Below, piece after piece: positions 26,511 through 35,609 of a stretch of 64,000 nt of DNA. A model generated the notes under the pieces. That model worked only from the letters and a program-made list of their open reading frames with translations, did not search any database and was not told the origin of the DNA. Source of the stretch: Lentzea cavernae (GTDB lineage Bacteria > Actinomycetota > Actinomycetes > Mycobacteriales > Pseudonocardiaceae). Where the stretch lies: positions 264,643 to 328,642 of the forward strand of contig NZ_BNAR01000004.1 in assembly GCF_014653695.1 (NCBI RefSeq), in the 5' to 3' direction. Within the stretch, counting starts at the first letter, position 1. Each line of letters starts with the position of its first letter. The position numbers and the translations under genes were made by a program.

Positions 26511-26885
26511 TCAGCTGGTCCACGGGCGACCTCGCGAGTCGATCACGGTCACGTCCGGAGGAATGCCGAACGCGACAAGTGACCCGAGGATCGTCGGCCT
26601 CACCCCCGCCAGTTCGATGAGAACGCCGTTCCCGAGTTTGCGGCGCAACAACTTCACGAGCATGACCAGTTGGGCACCGGGGACGCTGGGAGCGCCGTCC
26701 AGATCGATCGTGAGCTTCTTGATGGCGCGAAGACCTGGTTCATCGGGGTCGTCCGCCATCGCCGCCTGCACCCTGGACACGATGGCCGACAGGTACTTCC
26801 GCAGTTCGCGAACCTCGTGCGGGGCGAGTCGCAGTCGATGAGCGCCTCGCGGCGGGCTCTGGACGTCGCTGAACGACCTCGTCAC
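26511..26885 (-). CDS. STAS-domain-like protein (anti-sigma-antagonist type)
   Basis: A 124-residue protein starting at GTG 26885, placed by an AAGGAGG site six bases upstream. The second half has the STAS-like pattern KKLTIDLDGAPSVPGAQLVM, then GNGVLIELAGVRPTILGSLV and FGIPPDVTVIDSRG. The usual phosphorylatable Ser of anti-sigma antagonists is in the expected D-x-S/T region only weakly. It may act in partner switching with an anti-sigma factor elsewhere. The assignment rests on strand pattern rather than on a strict motif. Confidence 0.6.
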   Translation of the reverse strand: MTRSFSDVQSPPRGAHRLRLAPHEVRELRKYLSAIVSRVQAAMADDPDEPGLRAIKKLTIDLDGAPSVPGAQLVMLVKLLRRKLGNGVLIELAGVRPTILGSLVAFGIPPDVTVIDSRGRPWTS

Positions 26886-26991
26886 TTGATGCCTCCTTGC
26901 GTTGTTGCCAGATGAGTCACCGGTAGGCCAGCGAGATGCTTGTACCGATTCCAGGATGCTGCGGATAGAGAGCAAACCGGTTGTCCGGAAA

Positions 26992-27237
26992 CTACAATCG
27001 CCGGTCAGTGGTTGTCGGTTTCCGACACCTCCGCCGCAACACGATCTCTTCTACTGAGGCCGTCACCGCGGCGTCAGCACGCCGCCCGGTCCGAGCGTCG
27101 CGCCAATCGGCACCACCGTCGAACCCTTCGGGCGCGTCGACCGCCACCCGGTGCTCGGCGGCCAGGCGTCGCAGGGTGGCCAGATCAGCGCCGTGCACCT
27201 CGCCGCCGTACTCGTCTTGCTGCTCCACCCGGCGCAC
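26992..27237 (-). CDS. Possible small protein or gene remnant
   Basis: An 81-residue frame (GTG 27237) whose codons between about 27,060 and 27,230 are strongly GC-biased at third positions, as in real genes here; it reads YGGEVHGADLATLRRLAAEH and onward. The last 20 residues are Arg-rich and non-typical, no ribosome site is seen and no family is recognised. It may be the remains of a longer gene. The rest of 26,886-27,438 shows nothing supportable. Confidence 0.3.
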   Translation of the reverse strand: MRRVEQQDEYGGEVHGADLATLRRLAAEHRVAVDAPEGFDGGADWRDARTGRRADAAVTASVEEIVLRRRCRKPTTTDRRL

Positions 27238-27438
27238 CGCTTGCGAATTGAGCTGATGTGCCTTCGAGTTCAGTGTTCGTTCAATCTGCGTCCAGTCCGC
27301 CAAGTGAGCCTGGTCTGCGTCAACAAAGGATGTCGGAGCCGAGCAACCAGTGCTTTTCAGGCCGACATCTCCGCACAACGCACGGCGAAACACACCGAAC
27401 GGCGCTTGTCCGATCACGACAACCAAAGGGGTGTTCCA

Positions 27439-28011
27439 GTGTTCGCACGCTTCAAACACCTGCTCATCTCCGCCGTGGCGGCCACGATCGCAATCGTGAT
27501 CGCGGCTCCGGCGGCGTCGGCGGCGGAGCCGCCTGACAAGTCGGCGTTGAACACCGGCTCGTCGTACAGCGCGACGGACGTCAGGACCAACGCGTGGCCG
27601 ATCACTCCTCCCGGCGCGTTTCCCCCTGGCACTCCCTGCTACCGCGAGGAGGTCGTCGAGCCCATCTACGAGACCGGCCAGGGGCAGTTGATGTACGAGT
27701 TCTACTTCGGGGCGAACGTGTGCATCTTCAGCGACCGCATCGTCGTGTACGACCCCGAGTCCGAGGTGATCTACCCCGGCGGACAGCAGGACGTGCGGCT
27801 GGCGTCGGTGACGTACTCGATCCGGAACACGATCGTGCCGGTCGACAACCCGTCCACGCCGAACGACGTGTACACCTACTCGGCGCTCAACGTGATCTTC
27901 TGTCCCGATCTGCCGCGGCCCAGCGCGTGCCAGCAGTACCACCACCAGTTGGGCCTCGAGTTCACCCGCGGCTGGGTCTACCCCATCGGCCGCTTCGACC
28001 GGATCTCCTGA
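27439..28011 (+). CDS. Secreted protein, unknown function
   Basis: A 190-residue protein from GTG 27439, preceded by AAAGGG. Residues 1-29 form a Sec signal peptide (FARFKHLLISAVAATIAIVI, then an AASA-A cleavage site). The mature chain has four Cys, a TYSIRNTIVPVDNPSTP beta-type segment and an aromatic C-terminus (GWVYPIGRFDRIS). It resembles no family I know. An upstream in-frame extension to 27151 is rejected as lacking a signal peptide context. The intergenic region that follows contains a 14-bp inverted repeat. Confidence 0.72.
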   Translation: MFARFKHLLISAVAATIAIVIAAPAASAAEPPDKSALNTGSSYSATDVRTNAWPITPPGAFPPGTPCYREEVVEPIYETGQGQLMYEFYFGANVCIFSDRIVVYDPESEVIYPGGQQDVRLASVTYSIRNTIVPVDNPSTPNDVYTYSALNVIFCPDLPRPSACQQYHHQLGLEFTRGWVYPIGRFDRIS

Positions 28012-28157
28012 TCTCGCGGAGAACCGGGTGCACGAACGGAAGGGCGGGACCGCCGATTGCGCATGGGTAAACGGGCTGTTGTCGAGAGCGCACTTGTCGC
28101 TGTGTTGATCGCCATTTAGATTCGACAGGGAGTTCACGGCTGCATGCCGAGTAGCGA

Positions 28158-28203
28158 ACGAAGTGCGAGAAACTACTTCACACCAACACTTCTCGCACTT
28201 CGT
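28158..28203. repeat. Perfect 14-bp inverted repeat in promoter region
   Basis: ACGAAGTGCGAGAA (28158-28171) and TTCTCGCACTTCGT (28190-28203) are exact reverse complements separated by 18 bases. They lie between the secreted-protein stop and the hydrolase GTG at 28261. There is no T-run after the right arm, so an operator or attenuator for the hydrolase-P450 operon is as likely as a terminator. Confidence 0.55.
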
Positions 28204-28260
28204 CCTGCCCGCATCAGCTGACGCGATAGCGAATCAAGACACTGAACAAGAGGACTTCGA

Positions 28261-29094
28261 GTGCAGCAGTCGAGCGTTGAGATCAACGGGCAGCGGATCA
28301 GCTACCTGGAATCTTCTCCCGGTCCGGGGCACGAGGACGCCCGCACGGTGGTGTTCGTCCACGGGAACTCCTCGTCGGCCAAGACCTGGCTTCCGGTGGT
28401 GCAAGGGGACTTCGGCAGGCGCTTCCGGTGTCTCGCGGTGGACCTGCCGGGTCACGGTCAGTCCGAACCGGCTCGCGACCACGCCGACTACTCGTTGCCG
28501 GGATACGCCTCCGTGCTCATCGGGTTCGCGAAGGAACTCGGGGTCACCGACGCGGTCTTCGTCGGTTGGAGCCTCGGTGGGCAGATCGTGCTGGAGGCGG
28601 CTCCTGAGCTGCCGGAGGCGGCCGGTTTCGTCATCTTCGGGGCGCCTCCGGTCGCCACGCCCGCTCAGATGGGTGAGGCGTTCCTGCCCCATCCGGCGAT
28701 GGGGGCGCTATTCAGCGAGCACGTCAGCAAGGACGAGGCGGAGTTGGCCGCGGCCAGCTTCACGGCACCGGGTTCCGGGTTGGACCTGGACGAGGTCGTC
28801 GCGGACATCCTGGCCACTGACGGTGCGGCCCGTGCCGCGCTCGGGGCCAGTGCGGGTGCCGGTCGGTTCGCTGACGAGCTCGCGATCGTTGCGGCGCTGC
28901 GTCAGCCGGTGGCGGTCCTGCACGGCGCCGAGGAGCAGTTGGTCAGCCTGGAGTACCTGCGCGGGCTGGACTTTCCCGCGTTGTGGCGTGGTGAGGTGCA
29001 GGTCATTCCCGGCGCTGGTCATGCTCCGCACCTGGAGGCGCCGGAGGCGTTCGTCGCGCTGCTCGCCGGCTTCGCGGTGGACCTCGCAGGATGA
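28261..29094 (+). CDS. Alpha/beta-hydrolase
   Basis: A 277-residue alpha/beta-hydrolase starting at GTG 28261 behind AGAGGA. Oxyanion-side VVFVHGNSSSAKTW, nucleophile elbow VGWSLGGQ (Ser about residue 104) and catalytic His in GAGHAPHLEAPEAF complete the fold; the acid is likely the Asp/Glu of VLHGAEEQLV. The cap is short, as in esterases, C-C hydrolases and some dehalogenases. The P450 gene starts inside its stop (ATGA), so both act on one pathway; which compound is unknown. Confidence 0.92.
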   Translation: MQQSSVEINGQRISYLESSPGPGHEDARTVVFVHGNSSSAKTWLPVVQGDFGRRFRCLAVDLPGHGQSEPARDHADYSLPGYASVLIGFAKELGVTDAVFVGWSLGGQIVLEAAPELPEAAGFVIFGAPPVATPAQMGEAFLPHPAMGALFSEHVSKDEAELAAASFTAPGSGLDLDEVVADILATDGAARAALGASAGAGRFADELAIVAALRQPVAVLHGAEEQLVSLEYLRGLDFPALWRGEVQVIPGAGHAPHLEAPEAFVALLAGFAVDLAG

Positions 29095-30536
29095 CCGGGG
29101 TCCGGAACGAGGCGGTTCGCGGCGGCGAGGTCCGGTCGATGAGCGTTTCCGAGCTGCCTGAGCCGCGCGGGCTTCCGCTCGTCGGGCACGTGCCGGCGTT
29201 GGCTCGTGGGGGTGTCATCCACCGGGTGTTGCACGAGTGGTGTGATCAGCACGGGCCGACGTTCCGCATTCGGCTGGGCACTCAGACCGTCGTGGTGACG
29301 GCTTCGCCCGAGATCATCGGCACTGTGCTGCGCGAGCGGCCGGAGAAGTACCGGCGCGGGCAGGCGATGGGGCGTTTGATCGCCGAGCTGGGGGCGGCCG
29401 GGTTGTTCGACGCGGAAGGTGACGACTGGCGGGCACTGCGCAAGATTGCGATGAAGGGGCTCAACGCCGGCTATCTCCGGGAGTCCTTCGGCGTGATCAG
29501 CCGTTCGACCGGCAGGTTGCGCGAGCAGTGGTCGGCGGCTGCCGCGGCAGGTGAGGTCGTGCCGGTGCTGGACGATCTGATGCGCTACACGCTCGAGATG
29601 ACGGTCGGCATGACCATGGACCACGACCTGGACGCGGTGCGGCGGCGGGGTGAGGACGGGCCGCACCGGCACCTGCCCCAGGTGCTGACGACGTTGGGGC
29701 AGCGGCTGAACAGTCCTGTGCCGTACTGGCGGTGGGTGCGGCTGCCCGGTGATCGTCGGGCTGACGCCGCCGTTGAGGAGTTCAGCGCTCTGATCCGGGA
29801 TCGGTACGTGCGAGCGAAGGAGCTGATCGCCGGCGGAAAGCGGCCCGGCACGTTCCTGGAGTCGCTCGCCGAGGCGGAGCGCGACGGTGGAGACGTCACG
29901 GAGGAACGTGTTGTCAGCGCCGTGTTGAACATGATCATCGCGGGTGAGGACAACATCGCCGCGACCACGGCGTGGGCGATGCATTACCTCGCGACCCACC
30001 CCGAGGTTCAGCGGCTCGTGCGGGAGGAGGCCGCCGAGGTCCTCGGCGAGGATGCGCACCCGGCGGATCCGTTTGTCGTGGCGCGGCTCAAGTACGCCGA
30101 GGCCGTGGTCAACGAGACGATCCGATTGCGTCCGACGGCGCCGTACCTCCTGCTGGAGGCCATGACGGACACCGTCTTGGCCGACAGCACGATGGAACTG
30201 TCCGTTGCTCGCGGCACTCATGTCATGCCACTGCTGGGTTACCGGTCGGACAGCGACGCGCAGAAGTATCCGAACCCCGGTGAGTTCGATCCTGGACGGT
30301 GGCTGGCCGAGCCTGCGGAACAGGCGGAAGGGGCACCGTCGTTCCTGCCGTTCGGCGCTGGTCCGCGTTTCTGTCCCGGTCGCAACCTGGCGCTTCTCGA
30401 AGCCACCGTCTTCGTCTCGATGGCGTGCCACAACTTCGTGATCGAGGCCGACACCTCGGGTGGGCCCGTGGGAGAGAAGCTGACCTTCGTCGTGCTGCCG
30501 ACCAATCTCAGCGTTCGGCTGAGGTCGGTTCGGTGA
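29091..30536 (+). CDS. Cytochrome P450
   Basis: A 481-residue P450. The heme-binding motif is FGAGPRFCPG (Cys near residue 431), the K-helix ExxR is ETIRLRP (about residue 344), and FDPGRWL precedes the heme loop. The I-helix reads IIAGEDNIAATT, so the usual acid-Thr pair is Glu-Asp-Asn and the conserved Thr is missing, which may alter oxygen activation. At 481 residues it is longer than typical actinomycete class I CYPs and nearer CYP102- or CYP110-like forms. No ferredoxin gene is adjacent. It is translationally coupled to the hydrolase upstream. Confidence 0.93.
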   Translation: MTGVRNEAVRGGEVRSMSVSELPEPRGLPLVGHVPALARGGVIHRVLHEWCDQHGPTFRIRLGTQTVVVTASPEIIGTVLRERPEKYRRGQAMGRLIAELGAAGLFDAEGDDWRALRKIAMKGLNAGYLRESFGVISRSTGRLREQWSAAAAAGEVVPVLDDLMRYTLEMTVGMTMDHDLDAVRRRGEDGPHRHLPQVLTTLGQRLNSPVPYWRWVRLPGDRRADAAVEEFSALIRDRYVRAKELIAGGKRPGTFLESLAEAERDGGDVTEERVVSAVLNMIIAGEDNIAATTAWAMHYLATHPEVQRLVREEAAEVLGEDAHPADPFVVARLKYAEAVVNETIRLRPTAPYLLLEAMTDTVLADSTMELSVARGTHVMPLLGYRSDSDAQKYPNPGEFDPGRWLAEPAEQAEGAPSFLPFGAGPRFCPGRNLALLEATVFVSMACHNFVIEADTSGGPVGEKLTFVVLPTNLSVRLRSVR

Positions 30537-30545
30537 CAACCGGTG

Positions 30546-31229
30546 TCACAGGCCAGAGGTGTTGTGCGGTTCTATGAGGCCGTAGTGATGTGCGAAGCGC
30601 ACGGCGTGCACGCGGTCACGTAGGCCGAGCTTGGACAGGATGCGCGAGACGTGCGTTTTGATCGTTTCGCCGCTGACGAAGAGCTGGTCGCAGATTTCGG
30701 CGTTCGTGAATCCCGCGGCCATCAGCAGGAACACCTCGTGCTCGCGTGCGGTGAGACGTTCGAGGCCGGGTGCGGCGGTGCGCGCCGGGGCGCTCGCGGC
30801 CAGGGTTTCGGCCAGTCGCGGCGCGAGCCGGCGGGTGATCGTCGGGTCGATGTAGGTGTCGCCCCTGGCCGCGACGCGGATGGCGGTGACCAGTTCTTCG
30901 GGGGGCAGGCTCTTGAGCAGGAAGGCGTTCACGCCCGAGGCCAGTGCCGTCCGGACGTACTCGTCGGTGTCGAAGGTGGTCAGCAGGGCGATCTTGAGGG
31001 GATCGATCCGCGCGGCGCGGAGTTCGCGGGCCGCCGCCAGGCCGTCCAGCTTGGGCATGCGCACGTCGAGGACGGCCACGTCCGGTCGCAGGGAGCGGGC
31101 CGTTTCGACCGCGCTGTACCCGTCCCCCACGTCGGCGACGCACTCCATGTCCGGCTGCGCGTCGAGCACCGCGCGCAGGCCGGACCGGAACACCGCGTGG
31201 TCGTCGGCGATCAAGATGCGCAGGGTCAT
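30546..31229 (-). CDS. NarL/LuxR-type response regulator
   Basis: A 227-residue response regulator. The receiver domain opens LRILIADDHAVFRSGLRAVL, with phospho-acceptor Asp in VAVLDVRMP (about residue 54) and Lys in FLLKSLPPEEL. The C-terminal LuxR helix-turn-helix is LTAREHEVFLLMAAGFTNAE then FVSGETIKTHVSRILSKL. The start at 31229 overlaps the kinase stop by ATGA. It is the cognate partner of the upstream kinase; the operon faces the beta-lactamase-fold lipoprotein gene at 32591, a possible target. Confidence 0.95.
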   Translation of the reverse strand: MTLRILIADDHAVFRSGLRAVLDAQPDMECVADVGDGYSAVETARSLRPDVAVLDVRMPKLDGLAAARELRAARIDPLKIALLTTFDTDEYVRTALASGVNAFLLKSLPPEELVTAIRVAARGDTYIDPTITRRLAPRLAETLAASAPARTAAPGLERLTAREHEVFLLMAAGFTNAEICDQLFVSGETIKTHVSRILSKLGLRDRVHAVRFAHHYGLIEPHNTSGL

Positions 31230-32455
31230 GATCCGCTTCCGGCCGGCATCGTCACGGTGGTCTGCCAGTACTGGCCGTCCCCGGCAGGTCCCGCCTGCAC
31301 CGAGCCGCCCAGCGCCTCGGCCCGCTTGCGCATCCCGTCGAGGCCCAGGCCCATCCCCTGGTGCCCGGCCGGGACGTCGCGCCGGGAGTGTTCCTCGCCG
31401 GACCGGATCCGGTTCCGGGCGGTCACCGAGACGTGGTCGTCGCCGTACTCGAGTTCCACGCGGGCCGTCCCTCCGTCGCCGTGCCGCAGCGCGTTGGTCA
31501 TCATCTCCTGCACCACCCGGTACAGCATGGTGTCGATGCCGCGCTGCACCGGACGGGGGTCGTGGTAGACGACGAAGCTGACCTGGAGTCCGGAGGCCCG
31601 CACCCCGTCGAACAGGTCCGGGAGCTTCGCGAGGCCCGGCTGGTCCGGTGACGCCTCCCCCTCGTGCAGCAGCGAGAGCAGTCGCCGCAGGTCGATCATC
31701 GCCGCCCGGCTGGACCCCTCCACCGCGGCGAGCGACGTGTGCACCGGGCCGGTGCCGTGGTCCACCAGGTTCAGCCGCGCGGCCGTGGCGTGGACGCCGA
31801 TCGCGCTCACGTGGTGCGCGATGACGTCGTGCAGGTCGATCGCGATGGCTTCGCGCTCGCGGGTCAGCGCCTGGTCCAGTTCGGCCTCGGCGTCCCGCAC
31901 GGCGGCCTCCCGCTGGTTGCGGAGCTCGTCCACGTACTCCTTGCGCGCGGTGGTGTAGCGGCCGACCAGCCACGGCAGCAGCGCGTTGGCGACGACCAGC
32001 GACAGCACGGTCACGGGCTCGCTCAGACCGCTGATCAGCAGTGACGACAGCACGCCGGCGGCGAGGACGACCAGCGACCCGGTGGCGGGGCGGCCCCGCA
32101 ACCACGCGCCGGCGCGGTAGCCCGCGACCAGTTGGCCGGCGGTGCTCGCGCTTCGGCCTGGGAGGGCGACGGCCAGCACCGGGACGAGGACCGCGTGGAC
32201 GAGCGCGACCCACCCGGACAATCGCGGGGACGTCGCCAGCGCCGCGTCGGCGACGACGATCCCGGCCAGGAACACGAGGTTCGCCGGCCCGAGATCGGGG
32301 CCGCGCGTCGCGAAGCTGACCACGTCGGTCACCAGGCACGCGGCCGCCACCACGATCGACTGCCGGGCCAGCGAACGGGCCACCGGCTGATCGTCCTCCG
32401 ACCGGTGCACCCGTCGGGCCGCCGTCCTGGCGAGGGCCGTCACGCTGCTGAACAT
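31226..32455 (-). CDS. Membrane sensor histidine kinase, HisKA_3 type
   Basis: A 409-residue kinase. Roughly residues 25-160 hold five or six membrane helices forming the input region. The dimerisation helix has the phospho-His in DLHDVIAHHVSAIG (about residue 219). The ATPase domain includes a DHVSVTARNRI N/G1-like region and GMGLGLDGMRKRAEALGG. No extracytoplasmic loop is large, so it probably senses a membrane or envelope signal, like LiaS/DesK-type kinases. It is the first gene of a two-component operon and is divergent from a penicillin-binding-type lipoprotein, consistent with cell-envelope sensing. Confidence 0.93.
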   Translation of the reverse strand: MFSSVTALARTAARRVHRSEDDQPVARSLARQSIVVAAACLVTDVVSFATRGPDLGPANLVFLAGIVVADAALATSPRLSGWVALVHAVLVPVLAVALPGRSASTAGQLVAGYRAGAWLRGRPATGSLVVLAAGVLSSLLISGLSEPVTVLSLVVANALLPWLVGRYTTARKEYVDELRNQREAAVRDAEAELDQALTREREAIAIDLHDVIAHHVSAIGVHATAARLNLVDHGTGPVHTSLAAVEGSSRAAMIDLRRLLSLLHEGEASPDQPGLAKLPDLFDGVRASGLQVSFVVYHDPRPVQRGIDTMLYRVVQEMMTNALRHGDGGTARVELEYGDDHVSVTARNRIRSGEEHSRRDVPAGHQGMGLGLDGMRKRAEALGGSVQAGPAGDGQYWQTTVTMPAGSGS

Positions 32456-32590
32456 CCGGTCATTGTGTCGACGCGCGCAATGGCGGTAGTCACCCCGCAG
32501 GGGGATAAATGATCACGGCGCAGGGCGACGATCAGCGCGTTCCGGCTCCCTAGCGTTCTCTCCACCAGCTCATCCGCGGAGGGACCTCTC

Positions 32591-33727
32591 GTGAAGATCG
32601 GTATGACCGGCAAGCTCGCCGCACTCGCCTGCGGCCTGGCGCTGTTGGTGTCGTCGTGTGGTTCGGATGCGGCCCCGGCGGCACAGCAGCCAGGAGGTGT
32701 CGTGCAGCCTGAACTGGACGAGCTCACCTCGGCCGGCGGCGTTCCCGGCGCCGAGGCGCTCCTGCGGGACGAGGACCAGGTGCGCACCTCGACCAGCGGT
32801 GTCGCGAACCTCGCCGACAAGACGCCGATGATCTCCGACGGCCGGATCCGCGCGGGCAGCATCACCAAGTCCTTCGTGGCCACCGTGGTCCTGCAGTTGT
32901 CGGCGGAGGGCAAGGTGGACCTGGACGCGCCGATCGACAGGTACCTGCCGGGGCTGGTGGCCGGCAACGGCAACGACGGCACGAAGATCACCGTCCGCCA
33001 GCTCCTGCAGCACACCAGCGGGTTGCCGAACTACCTGGGCAAACTCGCGAGCATCGACCCCGAGACACTCCGCAACCAGGGAGCGAATCCCGCCGACCTG
33101 ATCGCCACGGCCGTGCAACAGCCCCCGCTCTTCGCCCCCGGCACGGCGTGGACCTACTCCAACACCAACTACATCGTGCTCGGCATGCTGGTCGAGAAGG
33201 TCTCCGGTGACCGCCTCGCGCACCAGATCGACTCGCGCGTCGTCCGTCCCCTGAACCTGACCAGCACCTACCTCCCGGAACGCGGCGACACCAAGCTTCC
33301 CGAACCGCACCCCGTCGGTTACGTGCCCGGGAAGAGCGGCGTGATCGACTTCAGCGACTACGACTCGACCCTCGCGTGGGCGGCGGGCGGGCTGATCTCC
33401 ACGTCGAGGGACATCACGACGTTCTACGACGCACTGCTGGGCGGCCGCATCCTGCCGCCCGCCCAGCTGAAGGAGATGAAGACGGCCGTGCCCGCGCCGA
33501 ACCTCGGGGTGGCGAACGCGTCCTACGGCCTCGGCCTGTTCACCGTGCCCCTCCCCTGCGGCGGCCAGTACTGGGGCCACGAAGGATCCACCTTCGGTTA
33601 CATGTCGATGGCCGGCGTCGGCCCGGACGGCCGCGTCGCCGTCATCGCGGTGAACGCCTACCCCGTGAAGCCCGAGACCTCGGCCGCCGTCATGTCGACG
33701 TTCGCCACCGCGCTGTGCAACAAGTGA
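32591..33727 (+). CDS. Serine beta-lactamase/DD-peptidase-fold lipoprotein
   Basis: A 378-residue protein starting at GTG 32591 behind GGAGG. The N-terminus is a lipoprotein signal with a lipobox LLVSSCGS. The class C-like active site shows SITK (catalytic Ser and Lys), YSN in TWTYSNTNY, and HEG in the final motif (WGHEGSTFGY), so it should be an active D-Ala-D-Ala carboxypeptidase or esterase on the outer face of the membrane. It is divergent from the two-component system at 30546-32455. Confidence 0.93.
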   Translation: MKIGMTGKLAALACGLALLVSSCGSDAAPAAQQPGGVVQPELDELTSAGGVPGAEALLRDEDQVRTSTSGVANLADKTPMISDGRIRAGSITKSFVATVVLQLSAEGKVDLDAPIDRYLPGLVAGNGNDGTKITVRQLLQHTSGLPNYLGKLASIDPETLRNQGANPADLIATAVQQPPLFAPGTAWTYSNTNYIVLGMLVEKVSGDRLAHQIDSRVVRPLNLTSTYLPERGDTKLPEPHPVGYVPGKSGVIDFSDYDSTLAWAAGGLISTSRDITTFYDALLGGRILPPAQLKEMKTAVPAPNLGVANASYGLGLFTVPLPCGGQYWGHEGSTFGYMSMAGVGPDGRVAVIAVNAYPVKPETSAAVMSTFATALCNK

Positions 33728-33793
33728 CCCGCTTTCGGTGGCTGTTCTGACAGCGGTTGACCTTCCAGTGGCTGCAAGGTCGAGGATCTCGGC

Positions 33794-34717
33794 ATGGACG
33801 AACGCACGGACCTGCTCACCATCGGCCGGCTCGCACGCAGCACGGGCATCTCAGCGCGCACTCTGCGCTTCTGGTCGAACGAGGGGGTCATCGCGCCGGC
33901 AGGCCGCTCAGCAGGTGGTTACCGGCTCTACGACGCCGAGTGCGTGGCCCGCGTCGAGCTCGCCCGCACCCTGAGGGAGCTGGGTCTCGGGCTCGACGAG
34001 GTGCGCGACGTCCTCGAACGCAGGGCGACGGTCGCCGAGGTCGCCGCGGCGCACGTGGCCGCGATCGACACGAGGATCCGCGCCCTCAAGGTGAGCCGGG
34101 CCGTGTTGTCCACCGTGTCGAAACGTCAGTCCACTCTCGAGGAGACAGCACTCATGAACCGGTTGGCCCGGCTTTCCTCCACCGAACGCGCGCAGATCAT
34201 CGACGACTTCAAGGCGGACGTGTTCGGACGCCTCGACATCGAACAACGGTTGCGCGAGCGGGTGAGCGCGCTCGACATCGACCTGCCGGACGATCCCACA
34301 CCCGACCAGGTGGACGCCTGGATCGAGCTGGCGGAACTGCTGCAGGACGCCGATTTCCGCGCTCGCCTGGGAATCTTCCTGGAGCTCAACACGCCCACCG
34401 GTGATCGGAAGGCGCCGCCCGGCGCGACCATCTGGTGGGCGCGGCAGGTGGTGAACGAGGTCGCGCGGGTGAGGGAGGAAGGCGTCGCCCCGGACGACCC
34501 CGCCGCCACGGAGTTGATCTCCAGGATGTTCGGTGACGCCGATCCGGGCGAGGTGCTCGCCTCCCTGGAGTCGGGGATCAGCGCGGGCGCCGAACGCTAC
34601 CGCCGGTTGGTCAGCCGGGTGCGGGGACGGGCCGGCGCGCCGGACGCGACCGAAGAACTGCACTGGCTGGCCACCGCTCTGCGGAGCGCGACCGGAGGAG
34701 AAGCCGCGCGGAAATGA
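33794..34717 (+). CDS. MerR-family transcriptional regulator
   Basis: A 307-residue MerR protein. The winged helix-turn-helix is LLTIGRLARSTGISARTLRF with WSNEGVIAPAGRSAGGYRLY (about residues 9-47), followed by a coiled-coil dimerisation helix (LARTLRELGLGLDEVRDVLE). The long C-terminal domain of about 180 residues has no TipAS or metal-binding Cys signature, so the effector is unknown. It stands alone after the lipoprotein gene, reading the same way, with a 66-base gap. Confidence 0.92.
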   Translation: MDERTDLLTIGRLARSTGISARTLRFWSNEGVIAPAGRSAGGYRLYDAECVARVELARTLRELGLGLDEVRDVLERRATVAEVAAAHVAAIDTRIRALKVSRAVLSTVSKRQSTLEETALMNRLARLSSTERAQIIDDFKADVFGRLDIEQRLRERVSALDIDLPDDPTPDQVDAWIELAELLQDADFRARLGIFLELNTPTGDRKAPPGATIWWARQVVNEVARVREEGVAPDDPAATELISRMFGDADPGEVLASLESGISAGAERYRRLVSRVRGRAGAPDATEELHWLATALRSATGGEAARK

Positions 34718-34867
34718 CCACCGCGGTCGAGGTGCGCCCATCGGCATGGACACCTCGGCTCACCTGAGAGCCGTCCCGACGCGCCGGGATGCAACGTGTG
34801 GTGCGCTCCATCCGATAATTCGGCAAGGTAGGACGATCAGTGTCCCGATCTTGGTGGTGGAGGCATC

Positions 34868-35563
34868 ATGAGCACGACCGATGGCGGCAGCTTGAGACAA
34901 CTCGCTGACACGCTCAGCGGAGTCGCACGGACCTTGCAGGCGGAACCGGACGTCGAGACGACCCTGAGCGCGATCGTCAAGGCCGCGATCGACTACGTCG
35001 ACGGTGCCGAGCACGCGGGAGTCTCACTCGTCGAACGCGGCAGGATCCGGACCGTCGCGCCGACATCGGAGATCGTCAGGACGATCGACCAGCTGCAGTA
35101 CGACCTCCGCGAAGGGCCGTGCGTGGACGCGATCGCCGAGCACCAGACCTACCGGGTCGGTGACGTCGGTGACGAGCCGCGGTGGCGGGCGTTCGGGCCT
35201 GCCGCGGCCGAAGAGGGGATCCACTCCCTGCTGTCGTACCGGCTGTTCGTGACGGATCGGACGCTGGGTGCGCTCAACCTGTACTCGAGCCGTGTCGACG
35301 CGTTCGACCAGAAGACCGAGGACGACGGCACGTTGTTCGCCACGCATGCCGCCATCGCGCTGGTCGGTGCGCAACGTGAGGCGCAGCTGGGCATCGCCAT
35401 CGAGAACCGCGACATCATCTCGACGGCCAAGGGCATTCTCATGGAACGTCACGACGTCGATGACGCTGCCGCGTTCCGCATGTTGGTGGAGGCCTCGCAG
35501 TCGGCCAACCTCAAGTTGCACCAGGCCGCCAGGTGGCTCGTGGAGAACCGGCGCGCCACCTAG
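34868..35563 (+). CDS. GAF-ANTAR RNA-binding antiterminator-type regulator
   Basis: A 231-residue protein. A GAF sensor domain (about residues 25-165; TTLSAIVKAAIDYVDGAEHA, then DQLQYDLREGPCVDAIAEHQ) precedes a C-terminal ANTAR domain (about 175-228; IENRDIISTAKGILMERHDV), the three-helix RNA-binding module that causes transcription antitermination. GAF-ANTAR proteins are abundant in actinomycetes and respond to redox or small-molecule signals. GGAGG precedes the ATG. It is not obviously linked to the biosynthetic operon that converges on it from the right. Confidence 0.92.
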   Translation: MSTTDGGSLRQLADTLSGVARTLQAEPDVETTLSAIVKAAIDYVDGAEHAGVSLVERGRIRTVAPTSEIVRTIDQLQYDLREGPCVDAIAEHQTYRVGDVGDEPRWRAFGPAAAEEGIHSLLSYRLFVTDRTLGALNLYSSRVDAFDQKTEDDGTLFATHAAIALVGAQREAQLGIAIENRDIISTAKGILMERHDVDDAAAFRMLVEASQSANLKLHQAARWLVENRRAT

Positions 35564-35609
35564 GCCTGGGGATCGGCTCCGGCGGATCCCCAGGCGGGAA
35601 CCAGGCGCG

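Noticed and set aside
27151..28011. Longer form of the secreted protein beginning at 27151
   Set aside because: The added 96 residues are low in coding bias and bury the signal peptide; GTG 27439 fits better.
30546..32339. An apparent kinase-regulator fusion of 597 codons
   Set aside because: The upstream part is an off-frame shadow of the histidine kinase; the real genes overlap by ATGA at 31226-31229.
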